Assembly: GCA_025201345.1 (NCBI GenBank)
Contig: JAIXMG010000021.1
Span: 530,501-594,500 of the forward strand
Length of the DNA: 64,000 bases
Reading direction: 5' to 3'
Source: Thamnidium elegans
Taxonomy: Eukaryota > Mucoromycota > Mucoromycetes > Mucorales > Mucoraceae
Below the pieces are notes generated by a model. The model saw only the letters and a list, made by a program, of their open reading frames with translations. It was not told where the DNA came from and ran no database searches. Made by a program: the position numbers and the translations under genes. This document shows, piece by piece, positions 24,741 to 38,300 of this stretch. Position 1 is the stretch's first letter. Every line of letters begins with the position of its first letter.

Positions 24741-25696
24741 GTTGCGTAAAGGAAAGGAAAGGAATGGATTTTTTTTTCTTTTTTTTTTTTTTTTGGCCGG
24801 TATTCTTTAGAATCCTCAAATAGAAGACACTTTCACAGTAATAGGAACTTGAGAAGGAAATAAACCAAGGATCAAGTGAACCCATCATCAGGGATCAGAT
24901 CAAGTAATTGCAGTTAAAAAGCCAGAGGTCAAGAAACCAGGGAAAAAGGCAGAGCCATCACATCCAGTGAAACCAAGATTAGAAAGAAAGTCCACACCTA
25001 GGGCTTTTCGATTCACCACAGCAGAAAGATCATCACATCAGTACGCCAGAGCCGCCAGTACATCCACATAACAAGCATAACAAGGCGTCGGTCATCAGGA
25101 GTCGTTTAGGCTCACCCGAATCGCGTATTTCCTGCTAACTTGAGGAAGTGCCTACCACCCGAGAACCTCCGTAGTGATCGACTTTGAGCACACCCAGAAG
25201 AAGCGTTGTCACGTACCTCCGTGCATACTTATGACGACGTACGCCCTTCCAGACAGCTTAGGACGTGGTATAAAGAGCATCAATCCATCACAAGACTTCA
25301 AAGAGTGCCCATTTCGGATACAACTGCATCCCCAGACAGTAGCACCTGGCATAAAAAAAATGTGTGAGTATGTTGAAGTAAAACTATTATACACGTTACC
25401 GCTAGCTCAAGAGTGATAAAGAAGTAAAGAAAGAGTGGGAAAAAAGTCTTTTTTTTTTCTCTCAAATAAAAATAGAAACAAGATCACGTCGCGTAGAAAA
25501 GTGAGCCTATAGAATGCTAATATACATGTAACTATTAAAAAAAAAACAGATAATTAAGCTTAAAAAACTATAGAAGAAAAATGTTTCACTTGAACAATAC
25601 TTACTTTATTTTATTTAGATAACTATGAAAATACCATAGTTCCTTTTTTTTAATAACGTTTATAACTGGTTATCTTCTCCTTCGTTTATCTTTCGT
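24741..25696. other. GC-richer block with decayed coding traces
   Basis: The plus strand from about 24915 is open and Lys/Pro-rich (VKKPEVKKPGKKAEPSHPVK) until a stop at about 25070, and 25174-25416 is open for 80 codons. Neither shows a known domain. Base composition differs from the surrounding AT-rich DNA, which fits old mobile-element sequence. Confidence 0.35.
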
Positions 25697-25756
25697 TTGC
25701 CTTCTATTGTAAAGACTAATTAATTATTAAACTGAAAACAAAGCTATAAAAAGAGG
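25697..25756. repeat. Direct repeat, copy B
   Basis: This is the second copy of the repeat at 23423-23486, with the same order of blocks (TTGCCTTCTATTGTAAAG, ACTAATTAATTA, GCTATAAAAAGAGG). The last 14 bases also occur near 35100. Confidence 0.6.
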
Positions 25757-26076
25757 TTTTTTTTTTTATTATTTACTTTTTCACACATGCTTTTTTTTTA
25801 ACTAGACATAGAAGGTAATGGTTAATTAGAGGATGTACTACAAATATTAACGATAAACTCTTGTTTAATTTAAGTCATATAAATAACAGAGATAGTTTCC
25901 ATCTAGTAGTAATAGATATGTAAACAGCATATTTTTTTTTTACTTATCAATAAATATTTAAAACGCGACAGATTTTTTCACCAGTAACGCGACAAGAACT
26001 TGGGGGGGCAACGCGTTATATTTTTTTTTGTACTTTTTTTTTTCTCTCTCTCTCTTTAACAAAATAAGAAAATATC

Positions 26077-29000
26077 ATGGCTAGACCAAAGAAGTCTGCT
26101 GTTGTATGTATTTTTTCTTTTTTAAAAGAGAAGTTTGTATTAACTTTTTTTTTAACTCTCAAACTTAGGCCGAAGCCTCTTCCCAGAGATCGCTTCGTAC
26201 CAAAACTGTTCCTGATATGTTCACAAAACAAAAAGCTGGTAATATAATAAACAATTCCATTTTTTTAAATGTGTATATATACTAACAATAATGTAAAAGT
26301 TGCAAGTAGACGTAGAATGCAAGAGTCTAGTGATGAAGAAGATGAGTTAAACTCTTCTGCAAATGAATCTGAAAGTGATAGCGATTCAGAACTTGCTCAC
26401 AAGAAGAAAAAGACACTTAAAAGAAAAACTGTTGCTGCTTCTGCTGTTATTGAGACAAGTAGTCAGTTATTAGAACCACTCGATGAAAATATTTTGAATA
26501 CTCAAAATAGTTTATATGGTAATTCTCTTTATATATATATATATGTATATATATTTTTTTGGAGTGTAACTAAAAAAGTGTTTTGGATTAGATTATGCCA
26601 TTACACCTGAGAAGAGTATGGATGATATTGCAAAAGAATGGATTAGAAAGTATAAAGACAACAACAAGTCTGCTTTAAAGGACCTTATCAACTTTGTCAT
26701 TCGTGTAAGTTAACACCCCTTTCCTTTTTTTTCTTAAAAAAATGTACGTGCAATATACTCAAACCTTTTATGTACTGTAGAGTTCTGGATGTACGATTGC
26801 TATTACAGCTGATGCAGTAAATCAAGATGACGGATCAATCAATGCAATCAACGAACTTCAAGAAGCTTTAAGTAAACTTCCTCATACCGAATATCCAATT
26901 ATTTCTAAAACAAAGGAACACAAAACTTTAAAGCGTAATATGTTGACTTTGTTTCAAGAGATTATTATTCAATGTAAATACGACGCTATTTACGATGGTA
27001 TTTTGATTGAGACTTTGCAAAGCTGGTTAACCACCATGTCTAGGTAAAAAGATATATACGTATAGAATCAAAAATACATGTATTGACTTAAACTCCAATA
27101 TATATATATATATATATAGTTCGGTATACCGTCCTTTCCGTCATACAGCTACTCTTGTAGGATTAAAGATTATCAGTGCCTTATGTGACGTTGGAGAGAA
27201 ATTAAGAGATGAATTAGCCGTAGCCAACCGACAATTGAATGCTGAAAAAAAGAAGGCCGATAAATCCAATAACAGCAAGTTGAGAGGATTAAAGCAAAAA
27301 TCAACTACGGCACAAACCAAATGTAAAGATTTAGAAGAATTCCTTACTGAATTCTTTAACGGTATCTTTATTCATCGTATGCGTGACGTTGAATCTATTA
27401 TTCGTGCTGAATGTATTAGGGAATTATGTAATTGGATGCAAAGTTATCAAGCTTATTTTGCAAATAATCATTATCTTCGATTTATGGGTTGGGCCTTTAA
27501 CGATCCAAGTGCCACCGTACGTTCTGAATGTATCAAGTCCTTGATTCGTCTTTATAAGATTGAGAATATCGCTACCAAACTTGCTGCTTTCACTCAACGT
27601 TTTTCTTCTCGAATTGAAGAAATGGCTCTGTACGACGTAGACGTGTCTGTTCGTGTTAATGCTATTCAATTATGCAGTGCTTTGTTCAAGTTAAAGGTCG
27701 ATGTTTTAAGTGATGCCGGTCGTACTGAATTATCCAATATGATTGCTTCTGACGTACCTCGTGTTCGTAAATCTGCTGCTCCTTTTGTTAAGGCTATGCT
27801 TTATTCCAATGTTATTGATAAATTGCGTGATGATATCACAAAGACATTAACTAAGCCTAAGGGTCGTCGCTCTGCTGCTCCTGTTACTGTTTCTGTAAAC
27901 CAAAATTGGGTCTTCTTTAAGGGACTTGCCTCTTACTTGGTAGAACAAACCAACGATACTGAAAACACAGATGCTATGCAAGTAGATTTAGAGTCGTTTT
28001 CAAACACTGTCATTGAAAAGCGTAATACTAAGATCACCAATATCGTAGAAGCGCTTTGGGATCAAGTGCCCGAATTACAAGAGTACTCACCCTTATCTGA
28101 TTATTTATGTCGTGATCACTCTCAAGCTCAAGGACAAGATGATGATGAGATGGATACTGGAAGTAATACAATCGATAGTTGTTACAGATTATCTGAAGAC
28201 GAAGAAACTATTTTAATTAGCGTATTTGGAGCCTGTATTCGTACTGCTATTGCCAAGGGACTCGATAAGAATATTCCTGAAGGTAAAGATAAGAAGAAGA
28301 TGGATGATGCGTTCTGGGAAGAAAACAAGAACGAAATATCTCGTCATTTAGTTCGTGCTTTACCTAGATTATTATCAAAGCACTCTGATGATGCAGTTAG
28401 AATGACTCAACTTGTGTCTATTCCTGCCATTATGAATTTAAGTGTCTATTCTGAATTACGGGCTGAAAAGGAATATGAAGAATTATTAGAAACTTTAGTT
28501 CGTGTCTATCTTGGTGCTATCCAAACCGATCTTTTAATTCATTGTGCTGATTCTTTACAACATTTGAGCAAGAATGTCAGTTTGACTGAAATCAATAATA
28601 TTCATTTAAGTATATTGAAGGAAGGTGTTGTCAATCAAGTAAGAGAAGCCTGTAGTGGAAAGGATTTGGTTACGGCTCGTTATACTCCTGCTCTTATTCA
28701 TTCCATTTCTGTCAGTTTGCTTCGTTTAGCTTGTTTGATCAATTTTGCTGATGCTACCGATGCTATGGACGATTCTCAAGGCATGAGTATGAACGTTATT
28801 GAGTATATAGGTGCGCTTGTAGATCGTGCTGCGTTTGGACATAAAAAGGAAAAGAATATCGGTCTCTCTGCTTTAACTATCATGTCTCGTTATATGATGT
28901 GGAAGTGTAGTTCTCTCTCTAGCACTAGCTCTAGCGACGTTATTCCTACTATTGAACGTCGTCGTGATTGGACTATTGATCGATTTGTTGAGATTGTTAC

Positions 29001-30181
29001 TGGTGCAGATGTCAGTCCACTTGCTGAAGTTCGTGTTACTGCATTTGGGTACTTGGTAGATATCTATTGGTTGTTTGGTAGTGATATGTTTGATGAATAC
29101 GGACTCACTCGTGTCAAGACTCAATGTGCTGCCGATTTACAAAAGTCTTTAACTGATTATGTCTTTGAACAAGTTCAAAGTCTTGAAGCTTTGGTCAAGG
29201 ATGATAAATCTACCCCAGATCAAATTGCGACCGAGAAGGAGTTGACATTGAAACTTGTTTCTAGTTACGCTCGTGGTATCTTGGTGGGCGTATTCACAAT
29301 GAACTATAGCACTGCTTTGTTGGAACAATATGGTTCTAATAATGCTGAGATTGATGATATCGTCAAGGCTTTAGTTACTGAATTCCAAAGTGATATGATT
29401 ACTGGTGACGTTGCTGCCGATGGTATCTGCAGAGCTTACATGGAAGCTTTAAAGAACGTAAGTTTAATATATATATATATGATACTATGCTAATCATTTA
29501 AGCATTACATAGTCCTTTAATGCCAATGTTGGTGAATCTGGTAGATCTATTGACAAAACTTTGAAACTAGCTCGTCTTGAAGCACTTTCTTTAAAGCGTG
29601 CTAATCAAATCGATCCTGTAAGACAAGTGCCTGCTCAAGTTGTCTGCGAACGTATTCATCTTGACGGTATTACATTTGCTCTTTCCAAAGCCGCTGAAGC
29701 ATATCAAAATAACAAGGATGAAGAAAAGGACAATGCACTCAAGTTCTTTAAGGTTCTTGCTATCTTTGGTAAAGAGCTCACCCGTGCTCGTGATATTGCT
29801 AAAATTCATAACCATTTGGAAGACTGCTTACAACAAAACGGTTTGCAAGTTGAAGAAAATCAAAAAGAATGGGAGCATTATATATCTTATATTAAAACTC
29901 TTGATGGCGTATTGAAGAAGAAGGGTCTTCGTTATGGTACAGCAGAAAAATATTCGAAACATGTATATTTGATAAACTAATTTTTTTTCTTTGTTATGAT
30001 AGATGCTACCAAGAGAGCTAATAATGCCGAAACCCCTGCTGCACATGTATTCAATGATGTTGAATTGGATGAACCTATGTCTGATATTAATGACTTGGCT
30101 ATTAGAGATGCTAAACGTTCTTTGTTAGAGGCTGATATGGATATTGATGACGACGTAACTACAAAGAAAAGACGCGATTAA
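26077..30181 (+). CDS. SCC3: Cohesin subunit Scc3/STAG
   Basis: Eight exons (26077-26103, 26169-26238, 26300-26518, 26592-26704, 26781-27043, 27120-29457, 29513-29936, 30003-30181) join in phase to about 1210 residues, as expected for Scc3/SA proteins. Scc3 binds the Scc1 kleisin and DNA and is needed for sister-chromatid cohesion. The N-terminus is short and basic, then acidic with SSDEEDELNSS (a possible casein kinase 2 site). The STAG region follows, then the stromalin conservative domain with FFNGIFIHRMRDVESIIRAE, IRELCNWM and LRFMGWAFNDPSATVRSECI. The rest is HEAT-like. The C-terminus ends in a basic TTKKRRD tail. The first coding exon is only 27 bases. DBP3 converges 234 bases downstream. 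Confidence 0.95.
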
Positions 30182-30414
30182 AAAAAAAAATGAAGCATCA
30201 TTATGTATATGTATATAAAAAATAAAGTTTTTTTTTTTATCAAATATTGTTGTTTTATTTATTAAAACATGCAAAAAAAAATTATGGGAAATGAAAAGGT
30301 TACAAAGAAATAGTGTTAAATGTAAAGAAAAAAATTATTAACATAACAAAAATAGAAATAATCTAAAAAAAAAGGTGATAGTTGCGGAGGGAGGGGAAAA
30401 TGAAGTTTTTTTTT

Positions 30415-32041
30415 TTAATCGAAAACAATCTTGGTAGCCTTCTTGGGTTCAGCACCAGTATCCTTATAGAAAGCACCGTAAGCGCTGTGAGTCTTCTTCT
30501 TGACGGTAGTACCGAAAGCCATTAATTCATCAGGAACATCCATCTTGGCTTGCTTCAAGACATTGATCAACTCACCGGAATGAGCCTTATCCTCAGGAGT
30601 GAAGAAAGTGTAAGCAATACCCTTCTTACCACCACGACCAGTACGACCAATACGATGAACATAAGCTTCAATAGTAAGAGGGAAAGTAAGGTTAATAACG
30701 AACTCGACATCGGGGATATCAAGACCACGAGCAGCAACATCAGTAGCAACCATCAAGGGGAAAGAACCATCCTTGAAAGCACTTAAAGCTTCAGTACGTT
30801 GCTGTTGATTCTTATCACCATGGATACCGACGACCTTGAAACCATGATATTCCAAAGATCTTTCGATACGAATAGCTTCCTTCTTATAAAGACAGAAGAC
30901 CAAGACACGGTTAGTACGAGACTTGTGAACCTTCTTTAATAAATCAACAAGAGCACGTTCTTTATCTCTAGGATTTTCCATAACAGTAACGATTTGTTGA
31001 ACGTTTTGAGAAGCAGCAAGATCGGGAGAACCGATAGTGACACGCATAGGCTTGTTTAAGAAATCACTAGCAAGCTTACGAACACTCTCGGGCCAAGTAG
31101 CAGAGAACATGAGAGTTTGACGATCCTTAGGAGTATAACCCATAATAGCACGAATATCGTTCTCGAAACCATCATCCAACATACGATCAGCTTCATCCAA
31201 AACCATGAAAGAAACTTCAGATAAATCACAAGAACCTTCGTTAATAAGATCGATTAAACGACCAGGAGTGGCAACAACAATATCAACACCTCTTTGGAAA
31301 GCCTTACGTTGAGGATGCTTATCAACACCACCATAAACACAAATGGAGGTAACACCAACAGCTTTACCAGCAGCTTCAGCTTGTTCAGCACTTTGCATAG
31401 CTAATTCACGAGTAGGAGAAACAACCAACATAGTAGGCTTTCCACTCTTGTTACCACGCTTCAACTTGGAAGCAATATGAACCAAACCAGGAATGGTGAA
31501 AGCAAGAGTCTTACCGGAACCAGTCTCGGCAATACCAACGATATCACGACCGGAGAGGGTGATGGGCCAGGTAGCAGCTTGGATAGGGGTAGGGTTAGCA
31601 AAGTTCTTGACGACTTCCAAAATGTTGCTGGGAAGACCAGCATGACGGAACTCAAGAATAGGACGAAGCTTAAGGTCACCTTGAATATCAATGGTGTGCT
31701 TCTTGTAGAATTCATCAATAGTGCTTTGAGGAAGAGCAGAAAGTTCCTCATTTTGTTCATACTTGTATGAAGCAAGAATCTCAACATTCTTGTTGATATA
31801 AGCCTTCTTGGGCTCTTCCTTCTTTTCAACGGTTTCCTCTACTTTCTTTTCCTTCTTCTCCTTCTTCTCCTTCTTGCTCTTTTTTTCCTTCTTTTCCTTC
31901 TTCATAGGAGTCTCCTCATCTCTCTTTCTCTTTTCAACCTGGTCATATATATATTAGTATTACATTCTATTTGGGCTTTATTTAATTAGGTGTACCTATC
32001 ATTTTATTTTAAATTACCTTTTCCATTTTACTAGGTGACAT
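30415..32041 (-). CDS. DBP3: DEAD-box RNA helicase Dbp3
   Basis: Two exons (32041-32018 and 31938-30415) give about 515 residues. Dbp3 works in the nucleolus on pre-rRNA processing for the large ribosomal subunit. A Lys/Glu repeat tail (KKEKKEKK) precedes the helicase core. The core holds the Q motif (ANPTPIQAATWP), Walker A (AETGSGKT), PTRELA, DEAD (VLDEADRML), SAT, ARGLDIPDVE and the motif VI HRIGRTGRGG. The Dbp3 assignment over other DEAD-box proteins rests on the lysine-rich N-terminus plus the core pattern. The 24-base first exon splices into the basic tail. The start is 237 bases from that of the divergent DUF2009 gene, so the two may share a promoter. Confidence 0.9.
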
Positions 32042-32278
32042 GATCTATTTACAAATAAGAAATAAACCTCTCAAAAAATATCAAAAAAAAAAAACTTTAT
32101 CAGAAAAAAAAAAAAAAAAAAAAAAAGTGACTGGCAACAGATTAAAAAAAAGCCGCCACCATTTTTTTAACGGAGTATGAAGTATTTAACCCTCTTCACG
32201 GAGTCAATGTCTCGAATACCCGTACCAGCAGAAAATAAAAACACTTCTTTTTTTCAGTCATCAACAGTTATATAAAAG

Positions 32279-34659
32279 ATGTCTAGTGATGCAAAAAAGA
32301 AATACCAATTAGAAGACATTTTGTCTGATAATGTATCTATTATGGATACAGAAGACTTGACATATGAAGGAACTCCTCCTCCTGTTGATGAAGAAGCAGG
32401 TGAAGGTTTTTGCGTTGAATGTAAAGATCAACAGGTAAATATTTTTTGTTGTTGTTGTCACTAGTAAAATTATACTGTATACATATATTAATATTAAATT
32501 TATTTTGTAAATATAGGCAGATACTTTCTGTTTACAATGCAAAGAACCTTTTTGTGAGGTTTGTTTTGGTAAAAAGTGAATTACAGTTTTTATATACAAG
32601 AGACACGAAATTAAAAAAAAAGATATTATAGGTATGATCCATAGAACGGGTAAGAGAGCTGGTCATAAGAGTGAGAAATACTCTGTTGCAATTAAAAATA
32701 CGGATACGGATGACAAGGAAAGGAAGAAAGAAACTGTGGAAAGTAATGATCATGCTGTAAGTGTTTATTAAACATCTGTGCAACTGTAGCATAATTTTTT
32801 AAATTTTTGTGCAAAAAAAAAAAAAAAAAAATTAAGGCCAAACCAGAAATCAAGTTACCAACACCTTTAAAATCTTCGGAAATCAATGTTGGAGAGATTA
32901 TGGAACGAAGAGCGAAATTTATTCCTTTACGTTTAAAGATGGAAGAAAGAAGATATTTAAGATTGTAATATTTAATACAACATATACCTTCTTTATTACC
33001 TTATCACTAAACTTGAGTATTTAGATTGGAAGCAGCGTTAAATGTTACAGAATATACAGAGAAAATAGATGATGCGTCTAGTACTGGTAAAGCAAAACGT
33101 GTTGTAAAGCAAGTAAAGGAATTATGTGCAATCTTGACTGGTATTGTATTGGGTTGCGATTTTAAACGTGGTCAGGAATTGTTTGCAGATAGAAGTTATG
33201 AGGATAATGAAGAGTTCTTTCAAACTATTTTCGAAATTGGGCGTAGACATAAGATTATGAACCCTGAAAAAATGAGATCTGCTTATGGTAAACTCATGTA
33301 CCTTTTATCTGTAGGTTTATTTTTTTATTGATTGTATGGAAGGAAGAGGGATATACTGAAGTTTTTTTTTTTTTAGGATTCTATGATTCCGGAGGTAAAA
33401 GAAATGCTGGGTTTTGATTGTGTTGTGCCAATTAAGACAGTTTACAGCTTTTTAGAGGAAAGACATGGTCTTAGTGTATTACATGAAGATATAGTTTTAT
33501 TAGCTACAATGGAAATTGTACCAGATGGAAAGACGAGATCTCAAATTCAAGCTGAAATTAAACGTAAAGAAAGAAGTATCGAACAGTTGAGTAGAAAGTA
33601 TCAGTCAAAGTACCTCTCTGTAGATGAAATTCGCCATTGTTTATATAGTATTGGTGATAATAACGCCTATTTAAGAGCTAATCGGTAAGACTTTTTAAAA
33701 TTACAATCACTAACCAGCAGTAAATAACTGAATCTTGTATAGTGATCCCTGTGAGAAAATGATTCGTGCACTGGAAAAGTTCTTTAAACCTACAGACGAT
33801 AGCAAAGATGAATTTTCGTTATCCATTGCATCTGGTTCACAAGGTCACCGTTTAAGTCATGATCATGAAACTCAATATATTTATGTCAATCAAACATTGA
33901 AGCTTTGGCGTGAAATTCTAAACGATATGTTTAAACTTTGGACATTAGCAGATCAGGATATGTTATCGACAAGTAATCCTTACCGTTTATCTCAAACAGG
34001 TCAAGGTTTGCATCGTATTCAACCTTGTCCTGCAGTATCGAGAGAGATGCATCGTACATTATTTAAAGCACAAAAGAAAGCGGGTACATGGATCGGAAGT
34101 AGTGTCATTCATTTGGGAGATAAAAATGTACCTAATGCACTTGTATTCATTGATAAGTATAATCAAGTTGCTCGAATTTTAAGTCCTATTTGTATCACAA
34201 TTGATAGGCTTGATGAATTAACAAAGAATGAAGGTATCCGCAAGTTTATTTTAAAGAAGTTTGGTAGTTTAGATCTTTGCAGAAAGACTATCCTGGGTAA
34301 TTATCTATCAAAAGAGAGGGGAGAGTTACTTTATGACTAACGATTATATAATAGCTGATTTCTTCCAATTTGCTTTTGATGGATCTGGAGCTGATAACTT
34401 TTATGATGCTGGAAGTTGTATTGATGGCAGACTTACTTCTGCATGGAACTGTAAATATTATTGCACGTTAATATACGTTATCAGTACTCATTTTTTATTT
34501 TATTTTTTAGGGTGTTCACAAATTGAGAAAAAACCATACTTTCCTGTATTTTTATTAGCTGTACGTATATATACACATATATTTATATATATATATATAT
34601 TTTCATGTGTACTAAGATTTTAATAGGGATTCGCTGGCTTTGATGGTGGTGGATGGTAG
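32279..34659 (+). CDS. B-box zinc finger/DUF2009 (UPF0652) protein
   Basis: Ten exons (32279-32434, 32517-32568, 32632-32756, 32837-32964, 33025-33310, 33377-33684, 33743-34296, 34355-34450, 34511-34560, 34627-34659) join in phase to about 595 residues. Residues about 44-80 form a B-box-like zinc site (FCVECKD, FCLQCKEPFCEVCF, then HRTGKRAGH). The rest matches the conserved eukaryotic DUF2009 region, with blocks such as FIPLRLKMEERRYLRLLEAA, CAILTGIVLGCDFKRGQELF and NVPNALVFIDKYNQVARILS, and a short GFAGFDGGGW end. The molecular function is not established. The reading frame is intact. It is divergently arranged with DBP3. Confidence 0.88.
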
Positions 34660-35390
34660 TAAATTATATAGACATGACAGGATTGTGTATGTGTTTATCC
34701 CTAGAATAATTGATAATAGATTGATACACGTCGTTTTCTTTTTTTTTTTTAAAAAAAAAAAGAAATAAAATTATTAAAATTACATACAAGGCTTTTTTTT
34801 ATTTTTTATAAGCACGTGAATGTTTACTTTAGATCAATCTAATAAGCCCATTTTACCGAGATAGCCCCCAAAAGAGGCTTATATTTAATAGATTGATCTT
34901 TAGTTACTAGTAAATCAACAATGAAAAGAAAAAACAGTACTTTGAAGCAAGACTCTGAAATAATGTATATAAAAACGTATACACTTAACTTTATAAAGAA
35001 GTTTTTGGCTTAATTTATTGGGTAGGAAGTATGCCTTTTTTGGGTTGTTGTCGATCCTCTATCAGGTTACCGATAACCAGCCAGTTCTAGATCACGACAG
35101 CTATAAAAAGAGGCCTATTAAATAAGGAAAAAAAGGTTAGAACACACATGAAATCACTCTATTTTTATAAATTTATTTACTAACCAGCCTTCTTGTATCA
35201 AATTTAAATTAATTAAGGTGAACCCTACAAGCGTTTAGTATGGTGTAACCGTACCAAGGTTTTGACATAAAAAGTAAGGTTAAGCCCTTTAAATTTGATT
35301 CGTTAAACTAGAATAGGAGAAAAAGGTATAAATATAATTTATTTTGCCTTTATATATTCTTTCTTTCTTTTTATATATTATATTACTTTT
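34660..35390. other. Intergenic region with a hairpin-forming repeat
   Basis: A perfect T13A11 tract lies at 34738-34761. An imperfect inverted repeat at about 34832-34900 (GATCAATCTAATAAGCC against GGCTTATATTTAATAGATTGATC) could form a hairpin of about 17 base pairs. Near 35100 the TATA-like GCTATAAAAAGAGG matches the end of the direct repeats at 23.5 and 25.7 kb. The last 60 bases are probably the promoter of the LtrA-domain gene. Confidence 0.5.
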
Positions 35391-38300
35391 ATGAGCACAA
35401 ATAGCAAACAATCAGCTACTTCGGTAAGACGAGGACCGACTCTCCGAGGTGGTAGGTATAGACCTAGTATCGGAAGAAGTGTTCGTGTACCACAATCACG
35501 TAGATCTTCAAGTCATAATATCGATGAAGAGGAAACTGTTGGTCTTACTGCTGCCGAAGCCTCTTCTACTAGTTATGAACAAGAAAATGAAAAGACACAG
35601 TATGAGTTAGAAGACTTGGATATGAAATCAAGAAGATTAAGTGAAAAATTAGAAACTGATGAAAATGGAAAACCAATTTATCACCATGGAGAAGAAACTT
35701 TTGGTGACATATTAACTCATCCTGTACAAGAACTGCATGCACATCAAAATCGTAAAGATAATTTTCAGTCAAAAGTAGGACGTTGGTCTTTACTTGGTAG
35801 AAATAAAGGAGCTTCAACGTAATAATAATAATAAACAATTAATATCAACCCCTTGAACTAATATATCTTTTACTTCTTATAAAACAGTTTTGCTCTCCCT
35901 GTTCAGGAAGAAACAGTTGAATATACTATAGGTAAGAATTAAAAAAAAAAAGACAATAAAGTGTGGCGTATTTATCTTTCTTTTTTCTAGTTTTACATTT
36001 TCGTCAGTTACGTGGTAATCAAGAGTTTGGTTTAAATCATGATTCTGCTGTTGATTTTTGTAAAAGAGTAAGTTTTTTTTTTTTTTTTTGTGAGTGAAAC
36101 GTTGTACAACAAGTTAATAACAAGACATGAATTTTAGCTTAATTTTACACAAAACGAAACGCTTCGATTTAATGGAATTCATGATACGGATGGATTAACT
36201 GAATTTCTTTATAAAATCAAACGAGATTTCTCTATAAAAATTCATCATAAATCAGATTTTATCCGTACTAGTACTCCTGAACAACATATTGAAACTCATC
36301 ATCATCATAACCCGGAACACCACACTATCGAATTTAATGATAATCTCTATATTGAATTTAAGCCGAAATATAATCATCACATGGTCGATTTACCCGTGGA
36401 AGCAACACGGCGTCATTTTTTCCAGCATCCCGAACCAGATCTTAGCGCAGACATTGGCGTAGAAACTGCGGCTTCTTGGCTAGAATTATTTTATGATTTG
36501 TTCTTTGTGGCCACTGTCACTGTGTTTACCCATGCGCATCATATATCTGATTGGGAGTCTTTAGCTTTATATACGCAATGGTTTGTTATTACTTGGTGGT
36601 CTTGGTGCGCAAGCTCTTTGTAAGTCTTTCTTTTCTATTTAAGCGTAGTTTTCTAAATTTATTTATTTATTTTAGGTATACATCAAGATTTGATACGTAA
36701 GCATGCACTATGCTTTTTTTTTTGTGCTGTACTTTATTCTTATCTTTTTTTTTTTTCAGGGATGATGTGATGCATCATATTTATAAATTTATTGAAATGT
36801 GCGCGCTGAGTAAGTTATACACGCGTGTAATATATATATATATATATATTTACTTTCTTTTTTTTTTTCCTGCAGTTGGTATGGCTGGTTCATCTGATTA
36901 CTTTTTAAATTCTTCTGGTTATGTTTATGGATATATTGCGTTAAAAGCAGTGTTGGTGATTGAATATTCTGTTGGTAAGTTATAATACTTTTTTTTTATT
37001 TTTTATTGCCATAGTAACCTAAAATAAATTTGTAGTGTTTATTGTCGCTGTGCTTGCTAAATCTAAATCTCGTATTCCATTTGCGTTTTATGTTGGTGCA
37101 AATTTACTATCCATTGCACTTTGGGCTTCTTCTTTATCTATTCTTGAAAAAAGTACGCATCGTATCCTTTGGTACCTCGGTGTACTTTCTGAAGTCTTGG
37201 TGAATGTTATTGTTCGAGACGATAAGAGTTTATCTTGGGCTGCTGGTCATTTAGCTGAACGGTTAGGGTTACTTTCACTTATTGTTTTAGGTGAGAATTT
37301 GATGGGTTTAGTGAATCAAGTATCTGAAGCTGGTAATGCTTTAATTATTGTGTAAGTTATTTATATATGAAAATGGGGTTAATACTAATCTCTAATACGC
37401 ACAATAGTATACCCAACTTTATGGCTGTGCTTATTATTTTTGGATTTTTCTTCATGTACTTTGAAGATTTTAACAAGGAGGTAAAAAGTTATAAATATAA
37501 AAAAAAACAGGCTACTTTATTATTTACACAATGGTTAAATAGATTTTCTTGCACAACAAATATCACCAAGTTTGGGTTTACTTGCATTTCCCACTTCATT
37601 TGTGTCAAGTAGCTTTTGGTATTGCTCTTATTGATATGTAAGTGTAAATATATTATTTACTGCTTTATCTTATTTTATTTTATTTTTCTGTTGTAGTCTT
37701 AAATTTTATAAGTATCAATTGATTCGTGATCATCGATTGGCTGATGATTTAGAAGAGAGTGCTACTAGTTCAGCCACATCAGAAGGACATGCTGGTAGTG
37801 GAGGTACAACAAAGTCACCGGATACCACATCAGAACACGAAACTGGGTCAAAAACTTCAACTGACGCTGAAGAAGCACATAAAGTAGCTAAACGAGCTAT
37901 TATGATGGTAGAGGAAGAATACTCTAGTACACCTGAAAGCGACTATAATCCTATGGACATGACAAGCTCTATCAAAGAAAGTTATTTAATAACAAGTGAT
38001 AAGCAAAGACAAATGAGTAATCAGCAACATCATTGGATTTCGTGGTGCGGTTATATAGCTACATCGATAATGACAACAACGCTGGCTTTATCGGGCTCAC
38101 ATCAAGAAATAAATCCTACTAGTTCGTCTGGTAATCACCATTTGATGCGTCGTGCAGAACCCGAAGCAGGAAAACCGTTCACAGAAACAATGACTAAATT
38201 TGAGCTTGTATTTGTGTACAAGACTTTTCTTATTTTTGGAGGTTCGATTCTTATTATTAATTCACTTATCAAGGCATTAAATACCAAGCTATCAGGTAAC

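Noticed and set aside
24520..24888. 122-codon minus-strand frame across the GA repeats
   Set aside because: The frame is open only because the CT-rich microsatellites encode Ser/Leu runs without stops.
23423..25756. LTR retrotransposon flanked by its LTRs
   Set aside because: The direct repeats are only about 60 bases, lack TG...CA ends, and no protease, reverse transcriptase or integrase motif lies between them.
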